A stretch of 64,000 bases of DNA from positions 86,524,056 to 86,588,055 of the forward strand of contig CM055899.1 in assembly GCA_029582155.1 (NCBI GenBank). The letters run 5' to 3'. The stretch comes from Panopea generosa. Taxonomy: Eukaryota > Mollusca > Bivalvia > Adapedonta > Hiatellidae. The notes under the pieces are model-generated. The model was given only the letters and a program-made list of their open reading frames with translations, searched no databases and was not told where the DNA came from. Positions 35,835 through 46,727 of the stretch are shown here, one piece after another. Position numbers and translations under genes: made by a program. Positions within the stretch are counted from its first letter, which is position 1. The number at the start of each line of letters is the position of its first letter.

Positions 35835-36150
35835 TATAACCTTACATACGTTTATATAGAATTTATGTTAAGTGTACATGCATATGAAAACTATACACGT
35901 AACGACATGTATGAGACAGTTATGGTTAAAATGTCTTTGTGTTAAGCAATAAAACCCTTCAAATAGTATGATTTACGTAGATACATATTTGAGCAAAATC
36001 CAAATTAATGCAGACATAAAAACAAAATCCATAAAATCTGTTTATATTGTTTTTTAAGACAGTTTGCAACAATACATTGCTTGCACCAAGTGTTATTTAG
36101 ACAAATTCAACATTACTAAGTTCTGCAAGAGCCAACTTTATATTTACAAC
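35835..36150. other. AT-rich spacer
   Basis: No gene or repeat recognised between the MITE and the second duplicate. Confidence 0.4.
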
Positions 36151-36345
36151 AAATCGTTTTGTTTGCAAGATAATAACAAAATCAAAATGATATAAAAGCG
36201 TTTGATCGTTTCTATTCAGCACATTTCTATTCAGCACATGATTATGTAATCCAGCTGTAGCGCGCGAATCTGGTTTCTTGAAAGTCAAAACCGTGAAACC
36301 CATCAATTTGACCAAGAGAATAAACAAACAGCATATGCAAACAAG
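36151..36345. repeat. Local duplication, copy 2 (empty site)
   Basis: Matches the flanks of the foldback element at 35233-35486 but reads straight through the insertion point (AAAAGCGTTTGATCGTTTC). It also contains a small tandem doublet TTTCTATTCAGCACA. Confidence 0.7.
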
Positions 36346-37204
36346 TTTAGATGCTCCGTGGATTTTCCCAGCTAGAAATGCATTATTTTCAATTTCAGTT
36401 GTTGAGCACGGCCTTGATGAAATGAAGTTATCTTTTTAAGGGACATACGGCAATGTTGAAATCGAATGTTTACCCATCCAATACTAACCACCGGCGTAGT
36501 CACATGTAGGCATTACAGGCCCTGGCCGTGCATTTTTTCCCAGAAAAAAATAATCTGATTTAACTGAATTTTCCGCAAGTAATTGGTATGCTTACATGGA
36601 ACAAATCACATATATACCGAACCACAAGTAATGCACCATTGGCCACTTACATTTTATAAACGTACACTTATAAAAGTATAGCCATATTTAAGGAAAAACT
36701 TTATATCCAAGTGTTTCTATCTGAAATCGCTGAAGTTACTGATAAAAACTGATGAAAATAAATTTGTAGAATATTCTTTACCCTTTTTGTTTTAATCACA
36801 TTGCATATGACCACGAATATGAAAATTAAGACGCTTTTCAAATATTTAAAAGAGTTTTCAAAAAAAAAAAGAAAAAAGAAAAAAAAGAAACGAAGTTAAG
36901 GGTCTGCGCATCTTGACTGGTGTATTCTAATGTGATATATAATGTTAGACATAAAACGGTATAGTTTACGTCTCAATAAAAAAACTCAGTATTCTGTATT
37001 CTAATTTCTCACCTGGATCATGTAGGTAAATCATTTTCAAAGATATAGAATTTTTTTTTTTAAAAATGCCGAGTGTCCCTTTGAATTGTGGTGGTTTAGA
37101 AAACGGAGCATTGTGTCCTATTCAAATACGAGACAGTAATATGTGATTAAATGACCCCTTGAAAAATAGGCCACGTCCCCACGGAAATAAGATGATAGAC
37201 TCTT
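36346..37204. other. Spacer
   Basis: A-rich stretch at 36858-36893. No gene recognised. Confidence 0.4.
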
Positions 37205-37330
37205 TGTTGTTGTGTCTGTTCGTGGTCTAGTGGTAGAACGTTCAACTCGCAGGCGGAATGTCGTGTGTTCGATCTTCGGCCGAGTCATACCAAATACTTA
37301 AAAATAGTAATTCTTCTTGGTGGACTTTAA
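37205..37330 (+). mobile_element. SINE family B head, truncated
   Basis: GTGGTCTAGTGGTAGAACG (A box) and GTGTGTTCGATCTTCGGCC (B box) followed by GTCATACCAAATACTT, as in the other family B copies; the body stops early. Confidence 0.7.
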
Positions 37331-38224
37331 TAGATTAAGAGCCATTTTCTTACCTATTTCAACTTAAGAACTTATGCCATCGTATCAAGTGATACATTAA
37401 AATGCAAGTAAGACAGAGCAGATGGATTGGCCAAAGCCTTCTACGACATCATGAGTAGGAATGGGGCCGAACTTCAGCTTCATACGTACGTCTGCTTCCT
37501 CAGTATCGGTATTCTATATTTTGTTGATGGGATAGTCAATGTATCAAAAACACTCTTGAGCCTACCACCTGAAGGAAAATGCTTTCCCAGCAGGGAGTTT
37601 TAAGGTCCACTTTACACCACCTGTCGCTGAGAATTCAAAGTCTCCAAATAAGACTGACCTCCACCTTTAACTATTTGAATGGTTGTCATTCCATCTATAA
37701 TGTAAGCTGTACATCAGATGTTGGAAATCTTACATACATATTTGCTTCTGTCCATAGCTCCGTAAGTAATAAACTAAAACCAGCTTTCTCAAAGTTCCAT
37801 CTGTGTGTGCAAGAGAGAATGGAACACTTGACAGTTCATAGGTCATAAAATTTAAGAAATACTTCTCTGGACGTGGATGCAATTATCAATATATCAACCG
37901 GTTCTCTATCGACACTTATGGTTGTAATCTGTTCATCTTTATATTTGACAGATTACTTACTGTTCTAATAGAATGAAAACTGTTTTCAATTTCACACGTG
38001 GCAATGACTCCTAAAAAACTTTGTATTTGTGTTCAGTCTTTTGTCAATAAACCGTTCCATGTTTACCTTCCAATCGTCTTAGTGGTCACAAGATGTTTAA
38101 ACAAATCTGACGGCACAACGAATCATGTTGCTTTATTGACTTATATGTATTATCTCCGTCTGTTTGGTCGTCTGAAAAGAAATGGGTTTGTCATCGGTCC
38201 TGATATTTATTTGTAAAGAATATA
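37331..38224. other. Spacer
   Basis: Two open frames (37579-37848, 37998-38216) occur but show no family features, and no splice or promoter context supports them. Confidence 0.35.
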
Positions 38225-38860
38225 CGTATATATATATATCAACGTATGCCAGAACTTCAATACATCCAGCATACATACAAACATCTTCTTTTCAGTTATT
38301 CTAGAAAATGGCAATGTACTGCTATTTCTAACCCAAATGTGTCACACAGTGACAATAACTCGGTAAAATTGACTTGTCAAGCATAAATGTTTTATATCAA
38401 TATATTGCAGAGCATCAACAAACCCAGCATACATAAAAATATATTGATTTTAATCATTTCAGAAAATGGCGATTTTTTTCGATTTTTTCCATTTTTAATT
38501 AAAAAAAGTCACACATTGACAATGACTCAGTAGAAAATGACTTGTATAGCATATAATTTGATTATGTATATATATATATCAATATATTGCAGAGCTTTAA
38601 TAAACCCAGTATATTTAAATATATCTCAACTTTAATTATTCCAAAAAAATATCGATTCTTTTCGAATTTTCCTATTTTTAACCAAAAAATGTCACACAGT
38701 GTCAGTGACTCAGTAAACATTGACCTCTTTAGCATATATGTGTATATATCAATGTATTGCAGAGCTTCAATAAACCTAGAATACATACAAATTTTTAATT
38801 ATTTAAGAAAATGGCGATTTTTTCTCTATTTTCATATTTTTAACCCAAAATCTTAAATGT
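38225..38860. repeat. Tandem repeat, about 160-180-bp unit, nearly 4 copies
   Basis: Each unit carries (TA)n, a GCAGAGCTTCAATAAACCCA block, AGAAAATGGCGATTTTT and GTCACACAGTGACAATGACT. Unit length varies from 160 to 181 bp. The open frames here on both strands are repeat-derived. Confidence 0.85.
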
Positions 38861-39029
38861 GATACCACAATTCTTTAGTATTGAAGGTACGACAATGATC
38901 TATATGTATCTACCAAACGTTTCCAAGTGACAGACCTTTTTTGTCCAAGGTGTGCTACGTGAGATTTTTTTACATTTGTTTGCTCTTGGTCTATTACAGC
39001 AAACCATTATTGTCAAACAGCTTTCTCAA

Positions 39030-39720
39030 AAATATTGGATGACTGCTTACAGCTATAGTTAAAAATGAAAATGGTGGTACATTATATCTGGATTTGTCCA
39101 AGGCCCTTGGCTTAGTTGGCCATGATGTACTTGTTCAAAAATTGAAAATGTACAAGTTAAACAGAAATACGATAAAATGGTTTTCTACATATTTAGAAAA
39201 TAGAACTCATTAAACTCAATTTTCTAGTTTAACTTCAGAGTTCAGCATAGGTAAAGCTGGTGTAACTCAGGGCTCTGTCTTATGTCCTGTTATTTTAAAT
39301 ATTTACAAATGAATTGCCATTTTCTGTGCAAAATACACTGATATGTTTGCAAACGATACTACCCTCTCAGTTTAAAAAAGTTCTCTTCCAAAATGTTGTT
39401 AAATACTTAACAGCGAATCTCAATAATGATGATAGGTGGTGTTTCAAAATTTAAAAAGGCAGTACTCATGTATAAGTGACCACGCTCTTGTATATCTCAA
39501 AGATGCATTTATGTTTTTTACAGCTAATGTTCATAAACGCACATTATGGTCATACTCTAATCTACAGTTGTATTCTCCCAAGCCAATTCTGAAATATTTC
39601 GAAATTCATTTGTTTATTCAGACTCTTGTTTGTGGAACTATATTCTATCTTATGTAAAAATGCAAATTCTATTAATCACTTCAAAGCTTTATATTTACAA
39701 TGGTATAAAAAAAATCTTAG
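39030..39720 (+). pseudogene. LINE reverse-transcriptase relic with 3' coding end
   Basis: Frames on the plus strand give LYLDLSKALGLVGHDVLVQK, then GVTQGSVLCPVILNIY and MFANDTTLS. These correspond to the D-x-x-KAFD palm block, the GVPQGS block and the YADD catalytic box of a CR1/Jockey-like reverse transcriptase. The third catalytic aspartate motif is altered (FAND for YADD). Further on, VHKRTLWSYSNLQLYSPKPI and FRNSFVYSDSCLWNYI resemble the C-terminal end of such proteins. Stops and frame changes throughout show a dead copy. The clade is inferred from memory of the family and not certain. Confidence 0.85.
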
Positions 39721-39944
39721 CAACTCTAATCAATCGAGATGCTCTCATCAAATTTAATATACATGCACACATACCATATATTCGTGTTTGTTTATTCTTG
39801 TGTTTATATGTTAAATTAAAGTTATACTTTGTAATATGCTGAGAGCCTCATGGAAGATTGGATCTTGAGTTCTCGTTAGTAAAGTCTTTATCATTATTTT
39901 TCTAATAATAATATTTACAATAATGATAAAAAATAAAATAAAAA

Positions 39945-39998
<54 letters not shown>

Positions 39999-40120
39999 CA
40001 TTATTATAGAACGGAACGAAACGGAACGGAACGGAACGGAACGGAACAGAACAGAACAGAACAGAACAGACTAGAATAGAATAGAATAGAATAGAACAGA
40101 ACAGAACAGAACAGAACAGA
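39945..40120. repeat. (ATT)n then (GAACG/GAACA)n microsatellites
   Basis: An ATT run of about 60 bp passes directly into a pentanucleotide tract of GGAAC, AGAAC and TAGAA units of about 105 bp. Confidence 0.95.
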
Positions 40121-40139
40121 TTATTATTTTAGACACCGT

Positions 40140-40177
40140 CGCGATAAGACTGAAAATTGTTGTAAGCGACACTAAGC
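40140..40177 (+). mobile_element. SINE 3' end fragment (family B)
   Basis: TTGTAAGCGACACTAAGCACCAT resembles the family B terminus GAAAGCGACGCTAAACATCA. It directly abuts the left end of the 40186 inverted-repeat element. Confidence 0.5.
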
Positions 40178-40628
40178 ACCATCCTACGGTGTTCCGTTAG
40201 GGCCTTCGTGCTATCGCTTTGTCAACAAGCATACGCGATGCCAAGATAGCACGATGACGAACACACGATATTACATCACGTCATCGTCACCGTGCCATCA
40301 TATCATCACCATCGTGTCATCGTTCCATCACCATCGTGTCATCGTGTCATCGCGTCATCGTCATCGTGCAATCGTGCCATCCCCATAGTGTCATCGTACC
40401 ATTACCATTGTGCTATCGTACTATCGTGCCATCACCATTGTGTCATCATGCTATCGTGGCATCGCCTTCCTGTATCACATGGGAAAAAAAAAATAATGGA
40501 AGACATCATGGATTCAAGTATTCGGGGTTATTTTGATTATACAAACCTGGAGATACAAATGCTACTAAAAAGGGAAATTCATATAAGATACACAGTCATA
40601 TGGTAAACAACAGACAAAATCTTAAATT

Positions 40629-40631
40629 ATG

Positions 40632-40700
<69 letters not shown>

Positions 40701-40790
40701 TTTTGTTTTTGTTTTTGTTTATGTGTTTGTTCGTTCGCTGGTTCCTTCGTCCGTTCGTTCGTATGTTCGTTCGTTCGTTTGTTTGAATAT
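40629..40790. repeat. Compound microsatellite (GCCT)n (GTCT)n (GTTTT)n (CGTT)n
   Basis: Four simple repeats follow one another without a break. Frames of 66-80 codons on both strands (CLPACLPA and the inverse) are by-products. Confidence 0.95.
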
Positions 40791-40794
40791 TTTA

Positions 40795-41005
40795 GCAGCA
40801 TGTTTATGCCATCGAACGCTAACAGGTGACCGGTTTGCCTAAACACTTTTTCCTGGGATCCTGGGAGGCAAACCAGTACTCGAGCACGCCTGACTCTGCA
40901 ATAAACTGATGACTTTTTCAGTTGAATCAGCTATGTGACACAAATGATAATAAGGAGCAATGCTGTATATCAATCAATCATCACAGAGACTATGGCTGGG
41001 CGATA
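40795..41005 (-). mobile_element. SINE family C copy
   Basis: Inverse of the family: TTTATGCCATCGAACGCTAA at the left (3' end of the element), CCTGGGATCCTGGGAGG, CCAGTACTCGAGCACGCC, and TCAATCATCACAGAGACTAT towards the head. Confidence 0.65.
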
Positions 41006-41039
41006 TGTCACCTTTGGTAGAGTTTTGAGTGTCGAAAAA

Positions 41040-41190
41040 AAAAAGTCGAATGTCGAGTAAGAAAGTCGAGTGTCGAGTAAGAATGTCGAGTGTCGAGTGA
41101 GAAAGTTCAGTGTCGAGTGAGAAAGACGAGTGTCTAGTAAGAAAACTGAGTATTAAGCAAGAAAGTCGAGTGTCGAGTAAGAAAATATTT
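41040..41190. repeat. 20-bp tandem repeat, about 7 copies
   Basis: Units of GTCGAGTGTCGAGTAAGAAA with variants (GTTCAGTGTCGAGTGAG). The core GTCGAGT is itself doubled in each unit. Confidence 0.85.
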
Positions 41191-41265
41191 TTGGTAGTTA
41201 AACACCCAATTAGGAATTAGTGAGCACCGTTCAAATTGGATTGGTCATACATGGTAAAACGGGCC

Positions 41266-41810
41266 CTGTCTATCAGTTGGTAGCGTGTCTGACTGTCAAT
41301 CCAGGGGTCATGAGTTTGAATACCCGCCATTTATCTACAACACAATCTCCGTGATGACTGATGAGCGACTATCAGTCTCATTGTCATTCGTCTCTAACCA
41401 CTGTTTCAAAAGAGTTATGGACAAGTCGTCCCAAAGACAACTCGTCCCACATTTTGAGACAACTCGTCACAAGTTTCGAGACAACTTGTCCCCTATTTAA
41501 AAACAACTCGTCCCATCAAAAGACGAGTACTATTTCAAATGGGAAAGATATCAGTAAGTTGCGCAAATGAGTTTAACTGATCGTCTGTTAACACTTACTT
41601 AAAATGTTTATTTCACTTTGATTGTGACACAAGTTATTATTATAAATCGCGTTCGGTGTATTCCTGGGTAGAAACAGTACGAAGCATATACGAATATAGT
41701 GTATGTCTCGCACATAACCTTGGCGGATGATCAAACCCACGACTCTCTGATCGTCTTTTAGCTCTCGGTGGCATAACAATTACGCTAAACACTCAACTCA
41801 ACAATCAAAT
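41266..41810 (+). mobile_element. SINE family C copies, one with a small internal array
   Basis: The tRNA-like head is CTATCAGTTGGTAGCGTGTC and GAGTTTGAATACCCG, then the family body. At about 41423-41525 the body is interrupted by four to five units of roughly 22 bp (GACAACTCGTCCCACATTTT). A further family C 3' end follows at about 41650-41810 (GATCGTCTTTTAGCTCTCGG, GGCATAACAATTACGC). Confidence 0.6.
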
Positions 41811-41866
41811 GGAAAGAGAAGAGTGAACAAGTTCATTGTTCAAGTGACATATGACTGAATGTACAT

Positions 41867-41938
41867 TGTATCGTATCGTATCGTATCGTATCGTATCGTA
41901 TCGTATCGTATCGTATCGTATCGTATCGTATTGTATTG
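41867..41938. repeat. (TATCG)n microsatellite
   Basis: About 13 perfect TATCG units, followed by two TATTG variants. Confidence 0.95.
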
Positions 41939-42683
41939 CTGGGTGTTTATTGCGTTTTCAACAACTGTTCAGTTCTGGCACACATGAGTATCATGCCGAA
42001 CCCAATTCCATCTAGACAACTAGACTAGTAATTCACTGCGAAAACTTTGGAATTCATTTAAATACATTAATAATTCTATTATATATTCATTGTCGTGTTT
42101 AAATAAAGTACACGAGTAAGCGTTCCTCTTGATTTTCCATTTCTAGTCATAGAAGAAGAAGAAATAGAATAAGAAGAACAAGGAAGGGGAGAAGATGACT
42201 ATACAGAGTTTCTCATCAAAGTACAATGTTGCAGTAATATACATATTTAAACACATAAACACAAAACGAGTTGAATGACTAACATGTACATACTTTAATA
42301 TAAATACATAACTATACCTTCCGATACTATTATAAGAATCCCACTTAAATACTGAAAGGTCACGATGACACGATGATAATGGCACGATAATACGATAGCA
42401 CGATGGTGATGGTACGATGACACGATGGTGATGGCACGATAGTATGATAACACGATGGTGATAGTACGATGACACGATGGTGATGGCACGATGGCACGAT
42501 GACAATGTCGTGATGTAATATGGCGTCATCGTCATCGGGCTGTCGTGGCATCGTTCCATCACCATCGTGTCATCGTGCCGTCGCGTCATTGCGTTTGTCA
42601 TCACCATCGTGTCATCGTGCTATCGTGGCATCGCGTATGCTTGTTGATAGCACGATGGCCCTAACGGAACACCGTACCATACA

Positions 42684-43107
42684 ACAATAGCGTTCGTGGT
42701 ACGTCAATTCTATGATGTCACGAGTGACCAGGTATAGGCCTACCAACAAGGGTAGTTATTACTAACATACACGACTATTGGCGTATCGAGTATGATGTTA
42801 TATCACAAACCAATCAATGCCTCAGTGGTCAATATAAAAGATTAATAAATTATGCTTAATGGAAATAAGGAACTCGATTACTATCGTCTGCGAATTCATT
42901 GTGATCGCATAAGACAAGATACGTTTTATTTATAGTCGGTTATGCATGGTAACAATGATTTAATTTCGTTAACTAACAGAAATTGTCGTCTGGTGTAGAC
43001 GAATATAGTTCTCAGTATGGCGCGCTTTCAAGCAGGGGCGTAACTAGCTTTTGCCCCTCCCTATATGAAGCTGATGGCAAGCTGATATTGAAGTAGATAA
43101 AATTACT
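42684..43107. other. Spacer
   Basis: No gene or repeat recognised. Confidence 0.4.
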
Positions 43108-43305
43108 CATTCTCCCAGTCTGAAGCACGGACCCAGCACACCAAATGGGTCCGTTATATAGCAAGGTTGGGAAAGCCACTTTTGATCACGTTGATTGATC
43201 AGTTGTTCCAACGGAAAGTTTGATTACGTCACAGCAAATAATTCCTTTCTTTTTCATTGGTGGTTGATAGACATAATTCGGACGACATCTGAATATTCTG
43301 GAATA
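43108..43305 (-). repeat. Dispersed repeat R2, copy 3 (inverted)
   Basis: Inverse of R2: CCAAATGGGTCCGTTATATA at the left, AACGTTGATTGATC-type block, TTTTCATTGGTGGTTGATAG and GACGACATCTGAATATTCTG at the right. Confidence 0.6.
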
Positions 43306-44045
43306 GAATATTATTGTCCAGAAAATCTGTAAACCCGGATGTGCTCTACGTCACTGTTCATGGACGGGTTATCAAATATGCAACAGTTTTCACGTGTCAC
43401 TACACAGTTAGTCAAAAAGTTATCGCTAATAAAATGTATTTTACAGTAGTTCGATTCTTTTCCATTTCAACGACAGTTTAAACGTAGAGGTATCGTACGA
43501 TGACTAGGGAGCGTACCCGACTCTAACACGGGAATAAGCGGTTTTCTATTTTAGAAATTTAAGTCTCAAATGATAATAGACGATGATTTAAATTTAGTGC
43601 GTATGTTGAAATTGCCACGCGTTCCTCCAACGATTGTATAATACAATTACGTCATTGCCAACGGATGCTAGGTATATTCTCGACAAATTATGATCAAATT
43701 CAGACAGCCTTGTGGAGGAAAACCCGCGATGTCAATTAGCCTCATAAATGGAAAAATATTTCCAGCCATTTTGTTTGTACATATCGACAGAAAAGAACAG
43801 AACATATATTTGATAGAAGTGATCTAGTGTTTGCCCTTGTTTGGTCACAACAATTAACAAGATTGTTCCGTATTGGTGACTGTCTATTTCAACAATTTCT
43901 CTGTTATTTTCGTTTTACCATTGCTATCCACAGCTAATGAACAAAGACTGCTTTAATTATAACTAACAAATTGAATCCCATATTACTATACAAGCCATGG
44001 AGAACAACTTAAAAAAACATATATTGATATAAATCAATGTAAGTA
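43306..44045. other. Spacer
   Basis: No gene recognised. Confidence 0.4.
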
Positions 44046-44049
44046 TTAA

Positions 44050-45121
44050 AGGCTCATTAAACTTCCGAAACGGTCGTTTTTAATTTTAATTTAAGTCAGT
44101 TTTACTCTTACAGATGATAGAATACATGTTTATTAGATCACTGAGAGACTTTGCAAACGAAAAAGTAAATATAAATCACATAATAAGTACATAATTTAGA
44201 ACGGGTTTTGTTTACAACTTAATGTTCGTGTCTTTCCGCTAAAACCCTTCGGCAGAAAAAGGGGAGTTACGAAGCTTTTCTCGGAAACGCGTCGACCAAT
44301 TCACTCCAGAGAGAAACATGGGTATGGGGAACGGTAGGGGATGCGGTTAATAATTAAATAACTGCTTGCAGTTAGGTAGTTTTTAAGAACGTCCCCTTTA
44401 CTCCCTTCAGTGTATTAATGTACTGGAACCCACGAGCTAATTTATTGCACGTAAGCGACGAATCGTTCATATAAAATTAAAAATAAAATTACTTTTTTAA
44501 TAACTGTACTTAACAAACCACCCATGGTAGCCTCTCAATATTGACTGCGCTAAAGTGATTTATGACGTAATAGCGCGTGCGATAGTATCACGCGTACATG
44601 CAAGGGAGGATCTTGAGCAAGAGTTACTAAACCAAACAAGTATTCCGTACTCGTTGTTTTTCAGTGCGTATAAATAATATAATGCGTACTACATTCGATA
44701 CAGTTTTATTGCGGACATAAATATATTTAGAACAAAAAGAAAGAAAGAAACCCCAATAACGATACATAATATTAGAGAAGCCATAACTTTTCTAATCTTA
44801 TTAATGAATCCCTTATTTAACGATTTTAATCCGCACGCTACCACTGCAGTGGTCAGTTGCGTACTTCCGATCATCGACGGAGGTACAGTCGGAAAGTAAC
44901 AGAGTTATTATGGAATTATAAAAATGTAAACAAAAGTTAAAAGTTCGGTCCGCTCATCTAAGAAATACACATTTCGATCAAAGTTTTATATTTTCTCTCT
45001 TTTTTAAAAACAGTCACTAAGGGGTCTGCAGGATTGGTTTTGGCAATACTATAAACACATTTAATTACAATCATTTTTGTTATTATCAAAGTTGTGGGCA
45101 TTTCGGAAGTTTAATGAGGCT
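44050..45121. mobile_element. 1.07-kb TTAA-flanked inverted-repeat element
   Basis: Left end AGGCTCATTAAACTTCCGAA and right end its inverse with one change (TTTCGGAAGTTTAATGAGGC), flanked on both sides by TTAA (44046-44049 and 45122-45125). TTAA targets are used by piggyBac and Kolobok/T2 elements; the AGG start fits the second better. No transposase is encoded, so it is non-autonomous. Its interior has a GC-richer stretch with CRE-like TGACGTAA (about 44563) and one small membrane-protein-like frame. Confidence 0.8.
44689..44874 (-). CDS. Possible small membrane protein inside the TTAA element (low confidence)
   Basis: A 61-codon frame with a polar N-terminal half (MIGSTQLTTAVVACGLKSLN) and one strongly hydrophobic stretch at about residues 30-54 (SLILCIVIGVSFFLFVLNIF), ending in a short basic tail. 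The shape is that of a single-pass membrane microprotein. It lies wholly within the 44050-45121 element, so it would be either captured by the element or a chance frame in AT-rich DNA, where hydrophobic codons are common. No family is recognised. Confidence 0.2.
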   Translation of the reverse strand: MIGSTQLTTAVVACGLKSLNKGFINKIRKVMASLILCIVIGVSFFLFVLNIFMSAIKLYRM

Positions 45122-45125
45122 TTAA

Positions 45126-45995
45126 TATCTGGGCTTCAATAGATATTGATACGCCTTCCTAATTTGATTGATATTATTGTAGCATTTGGTTTTTTCTCTG
45201 CAACATCATTTTAAAAATGACATAATACAATGCCCGCAATATATTTTTATTACTTGATTTGTTTATACTTTTTTTATATTAAATACATGACAAAATGAAA
45301 TTCGATGAATAAAAAGTAGTCCCTCTCGCGTATGATCATTTTGGCGGTGATTAACACTGCGACGACATAAGCAGAGCTATGCATTTGGCATAAAGATCGG
45401 CTAAATAACATGAGAAATATATGAAACTTTAGACAGTGCATTTGCAAACCGAATGATTACAAAGAAATCTGACACTACTAGTGAACTGAGGAGCGGGTGT
45501 CGATATTGCCGTCCAGAATCACTGCTCTTGTTGTTACAGAGTTTCCCCACAATGGTTCAACAATGTATTACAAACCGTGATTATCAGACATTTTCTTTGA
45601 TAGTTTCAATACTGGAATAGATTATTTTTGCAGGAATTTGTTTTAATTATTTTTTATCAAATTATTTATTAAATATAATTTTCACAAATTTTTAAAATTG
45701 ATGTCTGTGTAAAAGATTTCAAACATTCCCGCAGCAGGGTTCTAGTGGAAGGTTTTAGGTTCGATTGCATATATTAATATATCAAATCATCGAATGTTTG
45801 AGTGTTGTTGTTGTTGTTGTTATTTTGTTGTTTTGTTGTTGTTTTTTTTCTTTTCTTTCATTTTTTATGTTATTTTCTTAATATGTATCCTCTCATTTGA
45901 ACCCTGTTTGTTTTACATACTCATTTTACAATACGTAACTAAATCAACAAATGCGTTGTTTTTCATTATTTCATATGGATTGAACTGATTGAATA
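45126..45995. other. Spacer
   Basis: A (GTT)n/T-rich run at about 45805-45865 explains the Cys-rich frame there. No gene recognised. Confidence 0.4.
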
Positions 45996-45999
45996 GTTA

Positions 46000-46215
46000 A
46001 CATCATTTTTATGCCATCGAGTGCTAACAGACAATCCGTTACCCAAACACTGTTTCCTGGGATTCTGAAAGGTTAATAAGTACTCGAGCACACACCTATT
46101 CCGCAAGTAACGGATAACTTTCCCACTTGAATCAGCGGTAAGAGAAGAATGATAATTAGACACAATGTCGTATATCAATCTTCGCAGAGACCGGGCGGGG
46201 ATTTAAACTCAAGAT
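46000..46215 (-). mobile_element. SINE family C copy
   Basis: Inverse of the family: TTATGCCATCGAGTGCTAAC, CTGTTTCCTGGGATTC, AGTACTCGAGCACACACC, and CAATCTTCGCAGAGACC at the head side. Confidence 0.7.
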
Positions 46216-46727
46216 TCCTTGATTGTCTATTCGAAAATTTGTATTTGTTATTATTCATTTCAACTGAAAAAAAAGCAGGTTTAATATGCAGCAGTTGCTG
46301 AACATGATTTAAGGAAAATTAATATCTATGCTGTTTTTTTTCCATTGTTATAGTGTCGTAAACAAATTCTAATTTAGAATATTTGAGCTATTTTGAATTT
46401 AATACCTCCTAAATTGTGTAAGTGTGTATAGTAACTTTGCCATAAGTATTGTTGTTCGAGTTTCTACAGTAAAACGATGACATCTTCTCAAAATGTGAGA
46501 AACACGTTTCCTGTGATTTACGTATATTTTACACCTTTGTTTGATATATTTTAATGCATTGAAACGAATGCTGAGTGTAACTGTCATAATGATAAACGCC
46601 TAATTTGCATTCCCCCCCCATTTTCAGCTGTTTACAGAATTGGTACCTGTCAGCGGTTCTTATATCTACCTTTCATTTTTTTCTGAAATTATCAAACTGA
46701 ATATTGCTCTGCCTCTATTCTGGTGAA
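46216..46727. other. Spacer
   Basis: No gene or repeat recognised. Confidence 0.4.

Larger units (their letters stand above)
40186..42675. mobile_element. 2.5-kb element with ACGGTG inverted termini and minisatellite arms
   Basis: The left end ACGGTGTTCCGTTAGGGCC and its inverse at the right frame 2,490 bp. The inverted match runs about 70 bp (through AACAAGCATACGCGATGCCA), and each arm continues as degenerate CATCACCATCGTGTCATCGT repeats (40200-40475 and 42355-42640). Flanks ACCATCCT (40178-40185) and ACCATACA (42676-42683) agree at 6 of 8 positions, as expected of an old 8-bp duplication. The ends match the 35233 foldback. The interior holds SINEs and microsatellites, probably nested later. 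Alternatively, two separate foldbacks stand in opposite orientation. The His/Ser-rich frames in the arms are repeat-derived. Confidence 0.65.

Noticed and set aside
40600..40846. CLPACLPA and TDRQTDRQ repeat proteins
   Set aside because: They are readings of (GCCT)n/(GTCT)n microsatellites on the two strands.
40292..42607. His/Ser-rich frames on both strands (CHHHRVIV-type)
   Set aside because: They come from the CATCACCATCGTGTCATCGT repeats in the arms of the inverted-repeat element.
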